The notes under the pieces: model-generated
Told to the model about the DNA's origin: nothing
Database searches by the model: none
Seen by the model: only the letters and a program-made list of their open reading frames with translations
Shown: positions 26,215-34,248 of the stretch, one piece after another
Layout: the number at the start of each line of letters is the position of its first letter
Numbering within the stretch: position 1 is the first letter of the stretch
Assembly (NCBI RefSeq): GCF_039544265.1
Contig: NZ_BAABLI010000007.1
Coordinates: 165,304 to 229,303, forward strand
DNA: 64,000 nt
Origin: Corallincola platygyrae
GTDB taxonomy: Bacteria > Pseudomonadota > Gammaproteobacteria > Enterobacterales > Neiellaceae
Direction of reading: 5' to 3'
Made by a program: the position numbers and the translations under genes

Positions 26215-26829
26215 ATGTCTCAGACTCGCCGTAAACACTCCAGTCAAAATCGACGCAAAAAGCAATCCCCCAAACGAGATACACCTGTTGCACCAAGAAA
26301 GATCGTTTTACTGAACAAACCATTTGATGTGTTATGTCAGTTCACTGATGACCAAGGTCGAAAGACGCTGGCCGACTACGTCAAAGAACCTAATGTTTAC
26401 GCGGCTGGTAGGCTCGACAGAGACAGTGAAGGCTTGCTTATTTTGACCAATGATGGCGCACTGCAAGCTAAACTGACCCAACCTAAACGTAAAACCAGTA
26501 AAACTTATTGGGTTCAGGTCGAAAAAATCCCGGACGAAGCGGCGCTGCAGCAACTAAGAGACGGTATTGAGCTAAAAGATGGTATGACACTACCAGCCAA
26601 AGTGGAAAGAATGGAGGCACCTGATGTCTGGCCAAGGGTTCCCCCCATCCGCGAACGCAAATCGATTCCCGACTGTTGGTTATCTATTACCATTACCGAG
26701 GGCCGAAACCGCCAGGTGCGCCGTATGACCGCGGCAATCGGGCATCCAACGTTGCGGCTCATCCGCTACCGAATAGGCAATTGGACTATTGATGGTATTG
26801 CCAATGGCGAATATCGCGTCATTGAATAG
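26215..26829 (+). CDS. rluE: 23S rRNA pseudouridine(2457) synthase
   Basis: An RsuA-family pseudouridine synthase, 204 residues from the ATG at 26215 (MSQTRRKHSSQ, a basic N-terminal tail). A longer frame opens 60 bp upstream but has no family support. The catalytic aspartate is in AGRLDRDSEGLLILTNDG, and GRNRQVRRMTAAIGHPTLRL is the C-terminal signature. Neighbouring nudJ, mnmA, hflD and purB give the same cluster as E. coli, supporting RluE over other RsuA-type enzymes. Confidence 0.92.
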   Translation: MSQTRRKHSSQNRRKKQSPKRDTPVAPRKIVLLNKPFDVLCQFTDDQGRKTLADYVKEPNVYAAGRLDRDSEGLLILTNDGALQAKLTQPKRKTSKTYWVQVEKIPDEAALQQLRDGIELKDGMTLPAKVERMEAPDVWPRVPPIRERKSIPDCWLSITITEGRNRQVRRMTAAIGHPTLRLIRYRIGNWTIDGIANGEYRVIE

Positions 26830-26877
26830 GCGTACCGATAAGAAACTAATGGACAGAGAAACAAAGGAGCGGGTCTG

Positions 26878-27333
26878 ATGTTTTTGCCGGAAGTCACTGT
26901 TGCATGTGTCATTACTTATCAAGATAAATTCCTGCTGGTGCAGGAATACAAACGCAACCAGCTGAAAATAAACAATCCTGCAGGTCATCTTGAACAGAAC
27001 GAGTCACTGATAGAAGCCTGCCAACGCGAAGTGTTAGAAGAGACGGGCCTTGCTATATCGCCACACGGCTTCATTGGTAGCTATTTGGCACCTACGGCCG
27101 AACCTGGCAAGAGCTATCTAAGATTCTGCTTCTATTACGAATTTACCAATCCACCGCCCCAACACGAGCCACAAGATTCAGATATCGATAGTTGTGTTTG
27201 GCTGACTTATGAACAACTCAAAGTCGCATCAGCCCGTCACCGCAGCGATCTGGTCTTGAAATGCATTGACGACTTTAAGCGTGGCCAACGCGGCCCTCTC
27301 TCTTTGGTTCAGTATTGCCCAGACAAAAGCTAG
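26878..27333 (+). CDS. nudJ: Nudix hydrolase NudJ
   Basis: A 151-residue Nudix phosphatase. The Nudix box GHLEQNESLIEACQREVLEE lies at about 37-58. E. coli NudJ hydrolyses hydroxymethylpyrimidine pyrophosphate and other nucleoside di- and triphosphates. The location between rluE and mnmA is conserved with E. coli. Confidence 0.92.
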   Translation: MFLPEVTVACVITYQDKFLLVQEYKRNQLKINNPAGHLEQNESLIEACQREVLEETGLAISPHGFIGSYLAPTAEPGKSYLRFCFYYEFTNPPPQHEPQDSDIDSCVWLTYEQLKVASARHRSDLVLKCIDDFKRGQRGPLSLVQYCPDKS

Positions 27334-27595
27334 GGCATGTTGAAAACGTTTGCTCCTATCCCAATCAGCATAAAAAAATAACCTGTCAGCGGGGGAAGTA
27401 TGGGCAAGCACACTTCTCCGTTGCAGCCATTTGCAAGGCAACAACCATGGCTACACGACTGCGCCTTGAATTGAACTAGCCCAGGCTTCCTGGTTGACCA
27501 TATCTTTATGCGGATTGGTATTAAACACACCACCCTAGCTGTGATAAAATCCCGCGCCTTTATTTAAGTTAGCGAATTAGCACAGCGTCCCAATC

Positions 27596-28699
27596 ATGAC
27601 AGATAACAGTCAAACCAAGGTTATCGTCGGCATGTCCGGCGGTGTAGACAGCTCCGTTTCAGCCTATCTCCTGCTTCAGCAGGGGTACCAGGTTGAGGGA
27701 CTGTTTATGAAAAACTGGGAAGAGGACGACAACGACGAGTACTGCGCGGCAGCTGAAGATCTGGCTGACGCACAAGCCGTCTGCGATAAGCTCGGGATTG
27801 AGCTACACACGATCAACTTCGCCGCAGAGTACTGGGACAATGTGTTCGAGTACTTTTTAGCAGAGTACAAAGCAGGGCGAACCCCTAACCCAGACATCAT
27901 GTGTAACCGGGAAATCAAGTTCAAAGCCTTCCTGGAGTTTGCAGCAGAAGAACTGGGTGCTGACTATATAGCAACAGGCCACTACGTCCGCCGCACAGAT
28001 CGCGACGGACACTGGCAAATGCAGCGAGGTTTAGACACCAATAAAGACCAGAGCTATTTCCTCTACACGCTGGCCGAAAAACATATCGCCCAGACTCTGT
28101 TTCCTGTTGGTGAGTTGGAAAAGCCTGAAGTACGCCGCATCGCTGAAGAACAGGGCTTGGTGACAGCAAAGAAAAAAGACAGTACCGGGATCTGCTTTAT
28201 TGGCGAGCGCAAATTCAGAGATTTCCTAGCCAAATATCTGCCAGCACAGCCAGGTGCCATTGTCACTGTGGATGGAGAAACCATAGGTGAACATCAGGGT
28301 TTGATGTACCACACTCTGGGTCAACGCAAAGGCCTGGGCATTGGTGGGTTAAAGAACAGTAATGACAACCCTTGGTATGTCGTAGATAAAGATCTGGAGC
28401 GAAACGAGCTGATCGTTGCCCAGGGCCACGACCACCCTCGCCTATTCAGTAACGGTCTGATCGCGGATCAACTGCACTGGGTGGACCGTAAAGGCCCGCA
28501 GGGCGAGCTTCGCTGTACCGTCAAAACCCGATATCGCCAAACAGACGTACCATGCGTACTGAAACGTACCGAAGAAGATAAAATCGAAGTCATCTTCGAT
28601 GAACCGCAAGCTGCGGTAACCCCAGGACAGTCTGTCGTAGTCTATCTTGAGGATGTTTGCCTTGGTGGCGCAATTATTGATTCACCGATCAGGGATTAG
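27596..28699 (+). CDS. mnmA: tRNA-specific 2-thiouridylase
   Basis: The 367-residue enzyme installs the 2-thio group on U34 of Glu, Gln and Lys tRNAs, using sulfur brought by TusE. The PP-loop GMSGGVDSSVSAYLL is at the N-terminus; the two catalytic cysteines are in NPDIMCNREIKF and GICFIGERKF. Full length. The Tus relay genes are in the same window (9457-10826). hflD starts 11 bp downstream. Confidence 0.97.
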   Translation: MTDNSQTKVIVGMSGGVDSSVSAYLLLQQGYQVEGLFMKNWEEDDNDEYCAAAEDLADAQAVCDKLGIELHTINFAAEYWDNVFEYFLAEYKAGRTPNPDIMCNREIKFKAFLEFAAEELGADYIATGHYVRRTDRDGHWQMQRGLDTNKDQSYFLYTLAEKHIAQTLFPVGELEKPEVRRIAEEQGLVTAKKKDSTGICFIGERKFRDFLAKYLPAQPGAIVTVDGETIGEHQGLMYHTLGQRKGLGIGGLKNSNDNPWYVVDKDLERNELIVAQGHDHPRLFSNGLIADQLHWVDRKGPQGELRCTVKTRYRQTDVPCVLKRTEEDKIEVIFDEPQAAVTPGQSVVVYLEDVCLGGAIIDSPIRD

Positions 28700-28710
28700 A
28701 GGAGTAGAGG

Positions 28711-29337
28711 TTGAGTACACCACTGATAGATCAAGTACTGAGTTTTTCCGGTATCTGCCAGGCAACGGCGCTGGTTCAGCAGATTGCAAAAACCGGCCAA
28801 GCTGACAGTGATGCATTGCAAAACACACTCAAGAGTATCCTGATCACAGATCCAAGAAGCACCGAAGAGGTGTTTGGTGGTACAGCAAACTTAACCTTGG
28901 GTATCAATACCTTGGTTAACCAATTGAATCCTACGGGTGACTCGAAAGATGCTGAGCTAACCCGTTACGTGGTTAACCTGCTAAGCCTTGAACGCAAGGT
29001 GGCGCAGCAGCGCGGACTGATGTCGATGCTGGGCGAGCGTATTACTCAGGTAAAACGCCAGATAGAGCACACCAACGAACTTGACTCTCAAGTGGTGCGA
29101 AGCCTTGCAGCCATATACAGCGATCTTATCAGCCCGCTTGGTCCGCGTATTCAGGTCTCTGGCTCACCGACCTACCTGAAACAGGACCTCTGTCAAAACC
29201 AAATCCGTGCCGCATTGCTGGCTGGCCTGCGTGCCGCCGTATTGTGGCGTCAGGTTGGGGGCAAACGCCGCCACCTGTTATTAAGTCGTAAGAAAATATT
29301 GGACACAGCCCGTTACCTGAAAACTCAGGTAATTTAA
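28711..29337 (+). CDS. hflD: high-frequency lysogenization protein HflD homologue
   Basis: A 208-residue largely helical protein. In E. coli HflD is a peripheral inner-membrane protein that sequesters phage lambda CII; its housekeeping role is not settled. The start codon is TTG, preceded by GGAGTAGAGG, a strong ribosome binding site that decides the start. Order mnmA-hflD-purB is conserved across gammaproteobacteria and carries most of the weight of the call. Confidence 0.92.
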   Translation: MSTPLIDQVLSFSGICQATALVQQIAKTGQADSDALQNTLKSILITDPRSTEEVFGGTANLTLGINTLVNQLNPTGDSKDAELTRYVVNLLSLERKVAQQRGLMSMLGERITQVKRQIEHTNELDSQVVRSLAAIYSDLISPLGPRIQVSGSPTYLKQDLCQNQIRAALLAGLRAAVLWRQVGGKRRHLLLSRKKILDTARYLKTQVI

Positions 29338-29356
29338 CTCTTTAGCAGGAGCAAAC

Positions 29357-30727
29357 ATGCAACTATCCAGTTTAACTGCCATCTCTCCCGTTGATGGTCG
29401 CTATGGCAGCAAAGTCTCTGCATTGCGCGGCATCTTCAGTGAATTTGGCCTGGTAAAGTATCGCGTTACCGTTGAGGTTCGCTGGCTACAGAAGCTGGCA
29501 GCTACCGCAGAAATCGCTGAAGTACCCGCATTTTCTGACGAAGCCAACGCCCTGCTTGATGCTATCGTTGCCAACTTCAGTGAAGAAGACGCACTACGCG
29601 TAAAAGAGATTGAACGTACCACTAACCACGATGTGAAAGCGGTTGAGTACTTCCTGAAAGAAAAAACAGAAGCCCTGGACGAACTGGCCAAAGTCAGCGA
29701 ATTCATCCACTTTGCCTGTACTTCAGAGGACATCAACAACCTGTCACACGGCTTGATGATGATGGAAGCCCGTGACCAGGTGTTGGTACCTATGCTCAAT
29801 GAGCTAACCGGCGCGGTGAAAGCGTTGGCATTTGAGTACAAGAGCGTGCCTCTGATGTCTCGAACTCACGGCCAGCCAGCCTCTCCGTCAACACTGGGCA
29901 AAGAGATGGCAAACGTATACATCCGTATGCAGCGTCAGATCCAACAGATCGAAGCGGTTGAGCTGCTTGGTAAGATTAACGGCGCTGTCGGTAACTACAA
30001 CGCGCACCTGTCCGCCTACCCAGAGCTGGACTGGCACAAATTCTCTGAAGAGTTTGTTACCAGCCTCGGTCTGACCTGGAACCCTTACACAACTCAGATT
30101 GAACCGCACGACTATATCGCTGAGATCTTCGACGCAATCGCACGTTTCAACACAGTGCTTATCGATTTCGACCGTGATATCTGGGGTTACATCGCGCTGG
30201 GTCACTTCAAGCAAAAGACCATCGCCGGTGAAATCGGTTCTTCAACCATGCCGCACAAGGTTAACCCAATCGACTTCGAAAACTCTGAAGGTAACCTCGG
30301 CATCGCAAACGCTTTGTTTGACCACCTGGCCGCTAAGCTGCCTATCAGCCGCTGGCAGCGTGACCTGACAGACTCAACCGTACTGCGTAACCTGGGTGTG
30401 GGCGTTGCCCATGCGGTTATCGCTTATCAGGCAACGCTGAAAGGTATCAGCAAGCTGCAAGTAAATGAGCAGAATCTGCTGGACGAGTTGGACCAGAACT
30501 GGGAAGTATTGGCAGAGCCAGTACAAACAGTTATGCGTCGTTACGGTATCGAAAAGCCTTATGAGAAGCTTAAAGAACTGACCCGTGGCAAGCGTGTTGA
30601 CCAACAGGCAATGGCCGACTTTATCGATAATCTGGAACTGCCAGACAGCGTGAAAGTTGAGCTGAAAGCAATGACACCGGCAAACTACATTGGCCGTGCA
30701 ATCGCCTTTGTTGACGATCTGGCGTAA
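29357..30727 (+). CDS. purB: adenylosuccinate lyase
   Basis: A 456-residue fumarase/aspartase-superfamily enzyme acting twice in purine synthesis (SAICAR to AICAR, adenylosuccinate to AMP). The superfamily signature SSTMPHKVNPIDFEN holds the catalytic serine loop, and SRTHGQPASP the general-acid histidine region. Length as in E. coli. It follows hflD by 19 bp and is closed by a terminator fused to a dispersed repeat. Confidence 0.98.
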   Translation: MQLSSLTAISPVDGRYGSKVSALRGIFSEFGLVKYRVTVEVRWLQKLAATAEIAEVPAFSDEANALLDAIVANFSEEDALRVKEIERTTNHDVKAVEYFLKEKTEALDELAKVSEFIHFACTSEDINNLSHGLMMMEARDQVLVPMLNELTGAVKALAFEYKSVPLMSRTHGQPASPSTLGKEMANVYIRMQRQIQQIEAVELLGKINGAVGNYNAHLSAYPELDWHKFSEEFVTSLGLTWNPYTTQIEPHDYIAEIFDAIARFNTVLIDFDRDIWGYIALGHFKQKTIAGEIGSSTMPHKVNPIDFENSEGNLGIANALFDHLAAKLPISRWQRDLTDSTVLRNLGVGVAHAVIAYQATLKGISKLQVNEQNLLDELDQNWEVLAEPVQTVMRRYGIEKPYEKLKELTRGKRVDQQAMADFIDNLELPDSVKVELKAMTPANYIGRAIAFVDDLA

Positions 30728-30754
30728 TCTGCAGCCAAACTAGCTAAACTCAAG

Positions 30755-30783
30755 AAAGCCACCGCTAAGTCGGTGGCTTTTTT
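30755..30783 (+). terminator. terminator of purB
   Basis: Stem AAAGCCACCG/CGGTGGCTTT with a 6-nt loop and T-tract, 28 bp after the purB stop. The T-tract runs directly into repeat copy 2. Confidence 0.92.
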
Positions 30784-30862
30784 ATATACAGGACGTATGG
30801 TATGTAGCGGGTGCATGGTACCCAAAACACTTCGTGGGGCATGCAAACGCACAGGAGCGACG
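30778..30862 (+). repeat. 85-bp dispersed repeat, copy 2
   Basis: Begins in the T-tract of the purB terminator and ends 21 bp before the roxA start. It differs from copy 1 (24741-24825, opposite strand) at only six positions. The two copies are inverted relative to each other and flank icd through purB. It is in frame with roxA and open, so gene callers can wrongly extend roxA through it. Confidence 0.88.
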
Positions 30863-30883
30863 ATTTATGTCGAAGGTAAACAG

Positions 30884-32020
30884 ATGCCATATACCCTGAA
30901 CTTGGATCTTGAAGACTTCATGGCCAATTATTGGCAGAAAAAACCACTGTTAATCAAACAGGGATTCGTCGAATTTGAAGATCCGATAGACGAGAGCGAC
31001 CTTGCAGCGCTGGCGCAGGAAGATGAAGCCGATAGTCGGCTGGTCAGTCACACTGACGGTACACAATGGCATGTTGCCCATGGCCCCTTCGATAACTTCG
31101 AGCATCTAGGCGATTCTCAGTGGAGCCTGCTGGTACAGGGAGTCGACCATTGGATCCCGGATGCTGCAGAGCTGATTCGCCCATTTCAGTTTATTCCGCA
31201 GTGGCGTATCGATGACCTGATGGTCAGTTTTTCCATGCCCGGTGGTGGCGTGGGGCCGCATCTGGACCAATATGACGTATTCATTGTTCAGGGCAAAGGT
31301 AGGCGTCACTGGCGGGTTGGTGCGCAGCAAGAGACACAATCCCACTGCCCTCACCCAGATCTTTTACAAGTGAAAGCCTTTGAAGCGATTATTGATGCAG
31401 AACTAGAACCTGGCGACATCCTGTACATCCCACCAGGTTGCCCTCACGAAGGCTATGCAAACACACCCGCTCTGAACTATTCGATAGGCTTTAGAGCCCC
31501 CAGCGAACGTGAGCTTTTCAGTGGCCTCGCTGACTATTTGATCGATCACGATTTGGGTAACCGAAGGTTTTCAGATCCATCCAGAGCAACCTATGGCAAC
31601 CACTGCGGCAAGGTCAACGAATCTGACATTGCGCAGCTTAAAGCCATGCTGCAATCCATTATCGATGATGAGTCATTGCTACGAGCAAGCCTATTGCAGC
31701 AACTTTCTACGCCCAAGCGCGAACTCAGTCTTGATCCCATCGAGGGTGTTTTAACCAATTCTGATGTCATCCAGTTTCTGGAAGATGGTGGTGAACTCAC
31801 TTGGGTATCGGGCGTTCGCAGGCTCTATACCCTGGGTACTGGCCTCTATGTAAATGGCGAGAAGTTAGACGCTGGTTTGGCCGAAAACGATATGGAGCTC
31901 CTGGCCGACAATACAAACCTTGGCTTGGCTCAACTGAAACAGGCATCGGATTTATCACTTTTTGCTGAAGTAATAACTACACTTACTCAACAAGGGTTAC
32001 TTTTTAGCATGACTGAATGA
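30884..32020 (+). CDS. roxA: 50S ribosomal protein L16 3-hydroxylase (JmjC/cupin)
   Basis: A 378-residue 2-oxoglutarate/Fe(II) oxygenase of the YcfD/RoxA type, which hydroxylates an arginine of L16. The iron ligands are visible in GPHLDQYDVF (His and Asp) and in the later CPHEGYAN (His). I choose the ATG at 30884 (MPYTLNLDLEDFM), with AAGG eight bases upstream. Upstream in-frame codons come from repeat copy 2. A C-terminal winged-helix-like domain follows the cupin. It overlaps the next gene by 4 bp. Confidence 0.92.
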   Translation: MPYTLNLDLEDFMANYWQKKPLLIKQGFVEFEDPIDESDLAALAQEDEADSRLVSHTDGTQWHVAHGPFDNFEHLGDSQWSLLVQGVDHWIPDAAELIRPFQFIPQWRIDDLMVSFSMPGGGVGPHLDQYDVFIVQGKGRRHWRVGAQQETQSHCPHPDLLQVKAFEAIIDAELEPGDILYIPPGCPHEGYANTPALNYSIGFRAPSERELFSGLADYLIDHDLGNRRFSDPSRATYGNHCGKVNESDIAQLKAMLQSIIDDESLLRASLLQQLSTPKRELSLDPIEGVLTNSDVIQFLEDGGELTWVSGVRRLYTLGTGLYVNGEKLDAGLAENDMELLADNTNLGLAQLKQASDLSLFAEVITTLTQQGLLFSMTE

Positions 32021-32481
32021 GTAGTTTTACTATCCGGCAGGTATGTTGGAACGATGCAGCTGAGGCGCTGAAGCGGGTCAGATATCAGGTATTTTGTTGC
32101 GAATGGCGCATCCCAGAAACGTTAGAATTTGATCAACATGATCCCGTTGCTTTTCACGTGTTGGTTGAAGATGAAGAGAGCAATCCGCTGGCAACCGGGC
32201 GGCTACTGCCGAATGGCGATTTGGGCAGAATTGCCGTTGTGATCCCCGCTCGCGGAAAAGGCATAGCCAAAGCAGTACTTAATCAACTGCTTAATATCGC
32301 ACGCAATGAACAGATGGAAACGGTGTTTATCAACAGTGCTCTAGAGTCCATAGACAAGTTTAAGATGCAGGGGTTCCTGCCAGTCACAAGAGTATTTATG
32401 GAAGCGGGGGTACCCAGGCAACGCCTCAAGTGCAGGCTCGGTCGACTGACCGAGCTTGATCAATCAGAGCAGCATCATTAG
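32017..32481 (+). CDS. GNAT-family N-acetyltransferase
   Basis: A 154-residue acetyltransferase with the acetyl-CoA pyrophosphate loop IPARGKGIAKAVLNQLL (about 78-94) and the preceding beta-strand LGRIAVV. Its start overlaps the roxA stop (ATGA), so it is translated with roxA. Substrate unknown; ElaA-like in general layout. Confidence 0.88.
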   Translation: MSSFTIRQVCWNDAAEALKRVRYQVFCCEWRIPETLEFDQHDPVAFHVLVEDEESNPLATGRLLPNGDLGRIAVVIPARGKGIAKAVLNQLLNIARNEQMETVFINSALESIDKFKMQGFLPVTRVFMEAGVPRQRLKCRLGRLTELDQSEQHH

Positions 32482-32909
32482 CTCGCCGTAGGCTCGTTTG
32501 CCCATAAAGCTTGGTTATCATACATCTGAGCTAACCCTTCAGCGCGACTAATCAACATTCCAGCAAACTCTTTTTGGGTTTTATCCGCATTAGGACCTTG
32601 TTGGATGATCTGTTCGGCTTGCATCTGCCAACGCAAACCAAAGTAACGTAACACTTCCCGTGCCGAATCTGCAGCACCCGCTTCGACATGATCTGAAGGC
32701 AAATCACCGCTGATTACCCAAACTGTCTTTGCTGGCTTGTCGGCCGTCTCAATCTTCCAAACAGATACCAGCGGCGGCAGGTAACGACTCTCTTTCTCCA
32801 ACACGCGTGCCGGTATAATGCCTTTGGATGCCAGGTGTTTCTGTGCCTTTTGAAACTGTTCTCTAACCCACCCTTGCAGGGCTTCTCTATTATCTTGTTG
32901 TTCTGACAT
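32478..32909 (-). CDS. DUF4826-like conserved protein
   Basis: A 143-residue soluble protein, no signal peptide or membrane segment. The central part KTVWVISGDLPSDHVEAGAADSAREVLRYFGLRWQMQAEQI resembles the DUF4826 family of gammaproteobacteria. It overlaps the GNAT gene tail to tail by 4 bp. No function is known. Confidence 0.75.
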   Translation of the reverse strand: MSEQQDNREALQGWVREQFQKAQKHLASKGIIPARVLEKESRYLPPLVSVWKIETADKPAKTVWVISGDLPSDHVEAGAADSAREVLRYFGLRWQMQAEQIIQQGPNADKTQKEFAGMLISRAEGLAQMYDNQALWANEPTAS

Positions 32910-33085
32910 CTCAGACTCCCTTAAAAATCGCCCTCACCTTATGCCAGCAAGCGTTAGACTGCAAGTGACCCACCCTTTATGTAAAGACTTTATGACAGCG
33001 ACTCTCGGCTGTTTAAGTGGGTGTAGTGGCTGCTTTCCACCAGCAGTGATATGGTTCACATATTCGCGGCCATGAGGGAAAACAC

Positions 33086-34114
33086 GTGTCTTTTTTTGAT
33101 TCCGAAGCATTCGATAACCATGAAGAAGTTGCCTATTTCAGTGATGCTGAAACAGGCCTGAAAGCGATTATCGCAGTTCACAGCACCACGCTTGGACCTG
33201 CTGTAGGTGGTTGCCGCATGTGGCGTTATGACGATGATGCAGCTGCTTTAAGGGATGCATTGCGCCTCAGCCGGGGAATGACATACAAAAACGCGATAGC
33301 TGACGTAGGTTTTGGTGGCGGCAAGGCCGTTATCATTGCAGACCAATCGATGAAAACGCCTGAAATGATGCAGGCATTTGGCCGCGCAGTAGCCAAAATT
33401 GGTGGCCGCTACTATACTGCGGAAGACGTAGGTATTTCCCCCACTGATATTGGCGAAGTGTCAAAAGAGACAGAGTTTGTAGCCGGACTTGAGCATACCA
33501 GCGGGGATCCGTCCCCCTTCACTGCCCTGGGCACATTTGTGGGCATTCAGGCGTCAGTTAAACATTTGACTGGCAGCGATAGCCTCGAAGGAAAGCGTGT
33601 CGCGGTGCAAGGTGTTGGTCACGTGGGATATTACCTATGTGAACACCTCAAAAAGGCGGGTGCAGAATTGATGATTTGCGATATCAACCAGTCGTACTTG
33701 GACCGTGTCGTGGAAAATCTGGGAGCCACTGTTGTCGGTATTGACGAGATCTACGACCAGGATGTCGACATTTATGCCCCTTGTGCATTGGGAGCAACCA
33801 TCAACGCAAATACTTTACCGCGCCTAAAAGCCAAGATCGTAGCTGGCTGCGCCAATAACCAGCTGGCCACGCCGGAAATGGACCAGGCTTTGACAGATGC
33901 AGGTATTCTCTACGCACCTGACTACGTTATTAACGCTGGCGGTATCATAAATATCTCGTTCGAACGCGACGGTTATTGCGCCGACAAAGCCACCGAAAAA
34001 GTTGAGCGCATCTATCATACCTTGAGCGATATTTATCAGCGCGCCTCAAAAGAGAACACGCCAACAGGGATCCAAGCAGATCGGCTGGCTCGCGAGATTC
34101 TGGCTAAAGGCTAA
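33086..34114 (+). CDS. leucine dehydrogenase (Glu/Leu/Phe/Val dehydrogenase family)
   Basis: A 342-residue NAD-dependent amino-acid dehydrogenase that deaminates branched-chain amino acids. The N-terminal domain has GGCRMWRY and the catalytic lysine region SRGMTYKNAIADVGFGGGKAVI; the Rossmann motif is VQGVGHVGYYLCEHL. The size (about 340) fits leucine or valine dehydrogenase and is too short for glutamate dehydrogenase. Start codon is GTG, with GAGGGAAA upstream. Single gene with its own terminator. Confidence 0.9.
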   Translation: MSFFDSEAFDNHEEVAYFSDAETGLKAIIAVHSTTLGPAVGGCRMWRYDDDAAALRDALRLSRGMTYKNAIADVGFGGGKAVIIADQSMKTPEMMQAFGRAVAKIGGRYYTAEDVGISPTDIGEVSKETEFVAGLEHTSGDPSPFTALGTFVGIQASVKHLTGSDSLEGKRVAVQGVGHVGYYLCEHLKKAGAELMICDINQSYLDRVVENLGATVVGIDEIYDQDVDIYAPCALGATINANTLPRLKAKIVAGCANNQLATPEMDQALTDAGILYAPDYVINAGGIINISFERDGYCADKATEKVERIYHTLSDIYQRASKENTPTGIQADRLAREILAKG

Positions 34115-34128
34115 GCTAAATGAACAGG

Positions 34129-34160
34129 AATAAACCGAGGCAATGCCTCGGTTTATTTTT
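34129..34160 (+). terminator. terminator of leucine dehydrogenase
   Basis: A 13-bp stem (AATAAACCGAGGC and complement), 3-nt loop and T6 tract, 14 bp past the stop. Confidence 0.93.
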
Positions 34161-34248
34161 TGTTTATCCTTATTGAGTTATATCATTGTGTTAATACCTG
34201 GATATCGGCATCTTCCACGCCGCGCATATCTTCGGGAGATTTAAGTCT

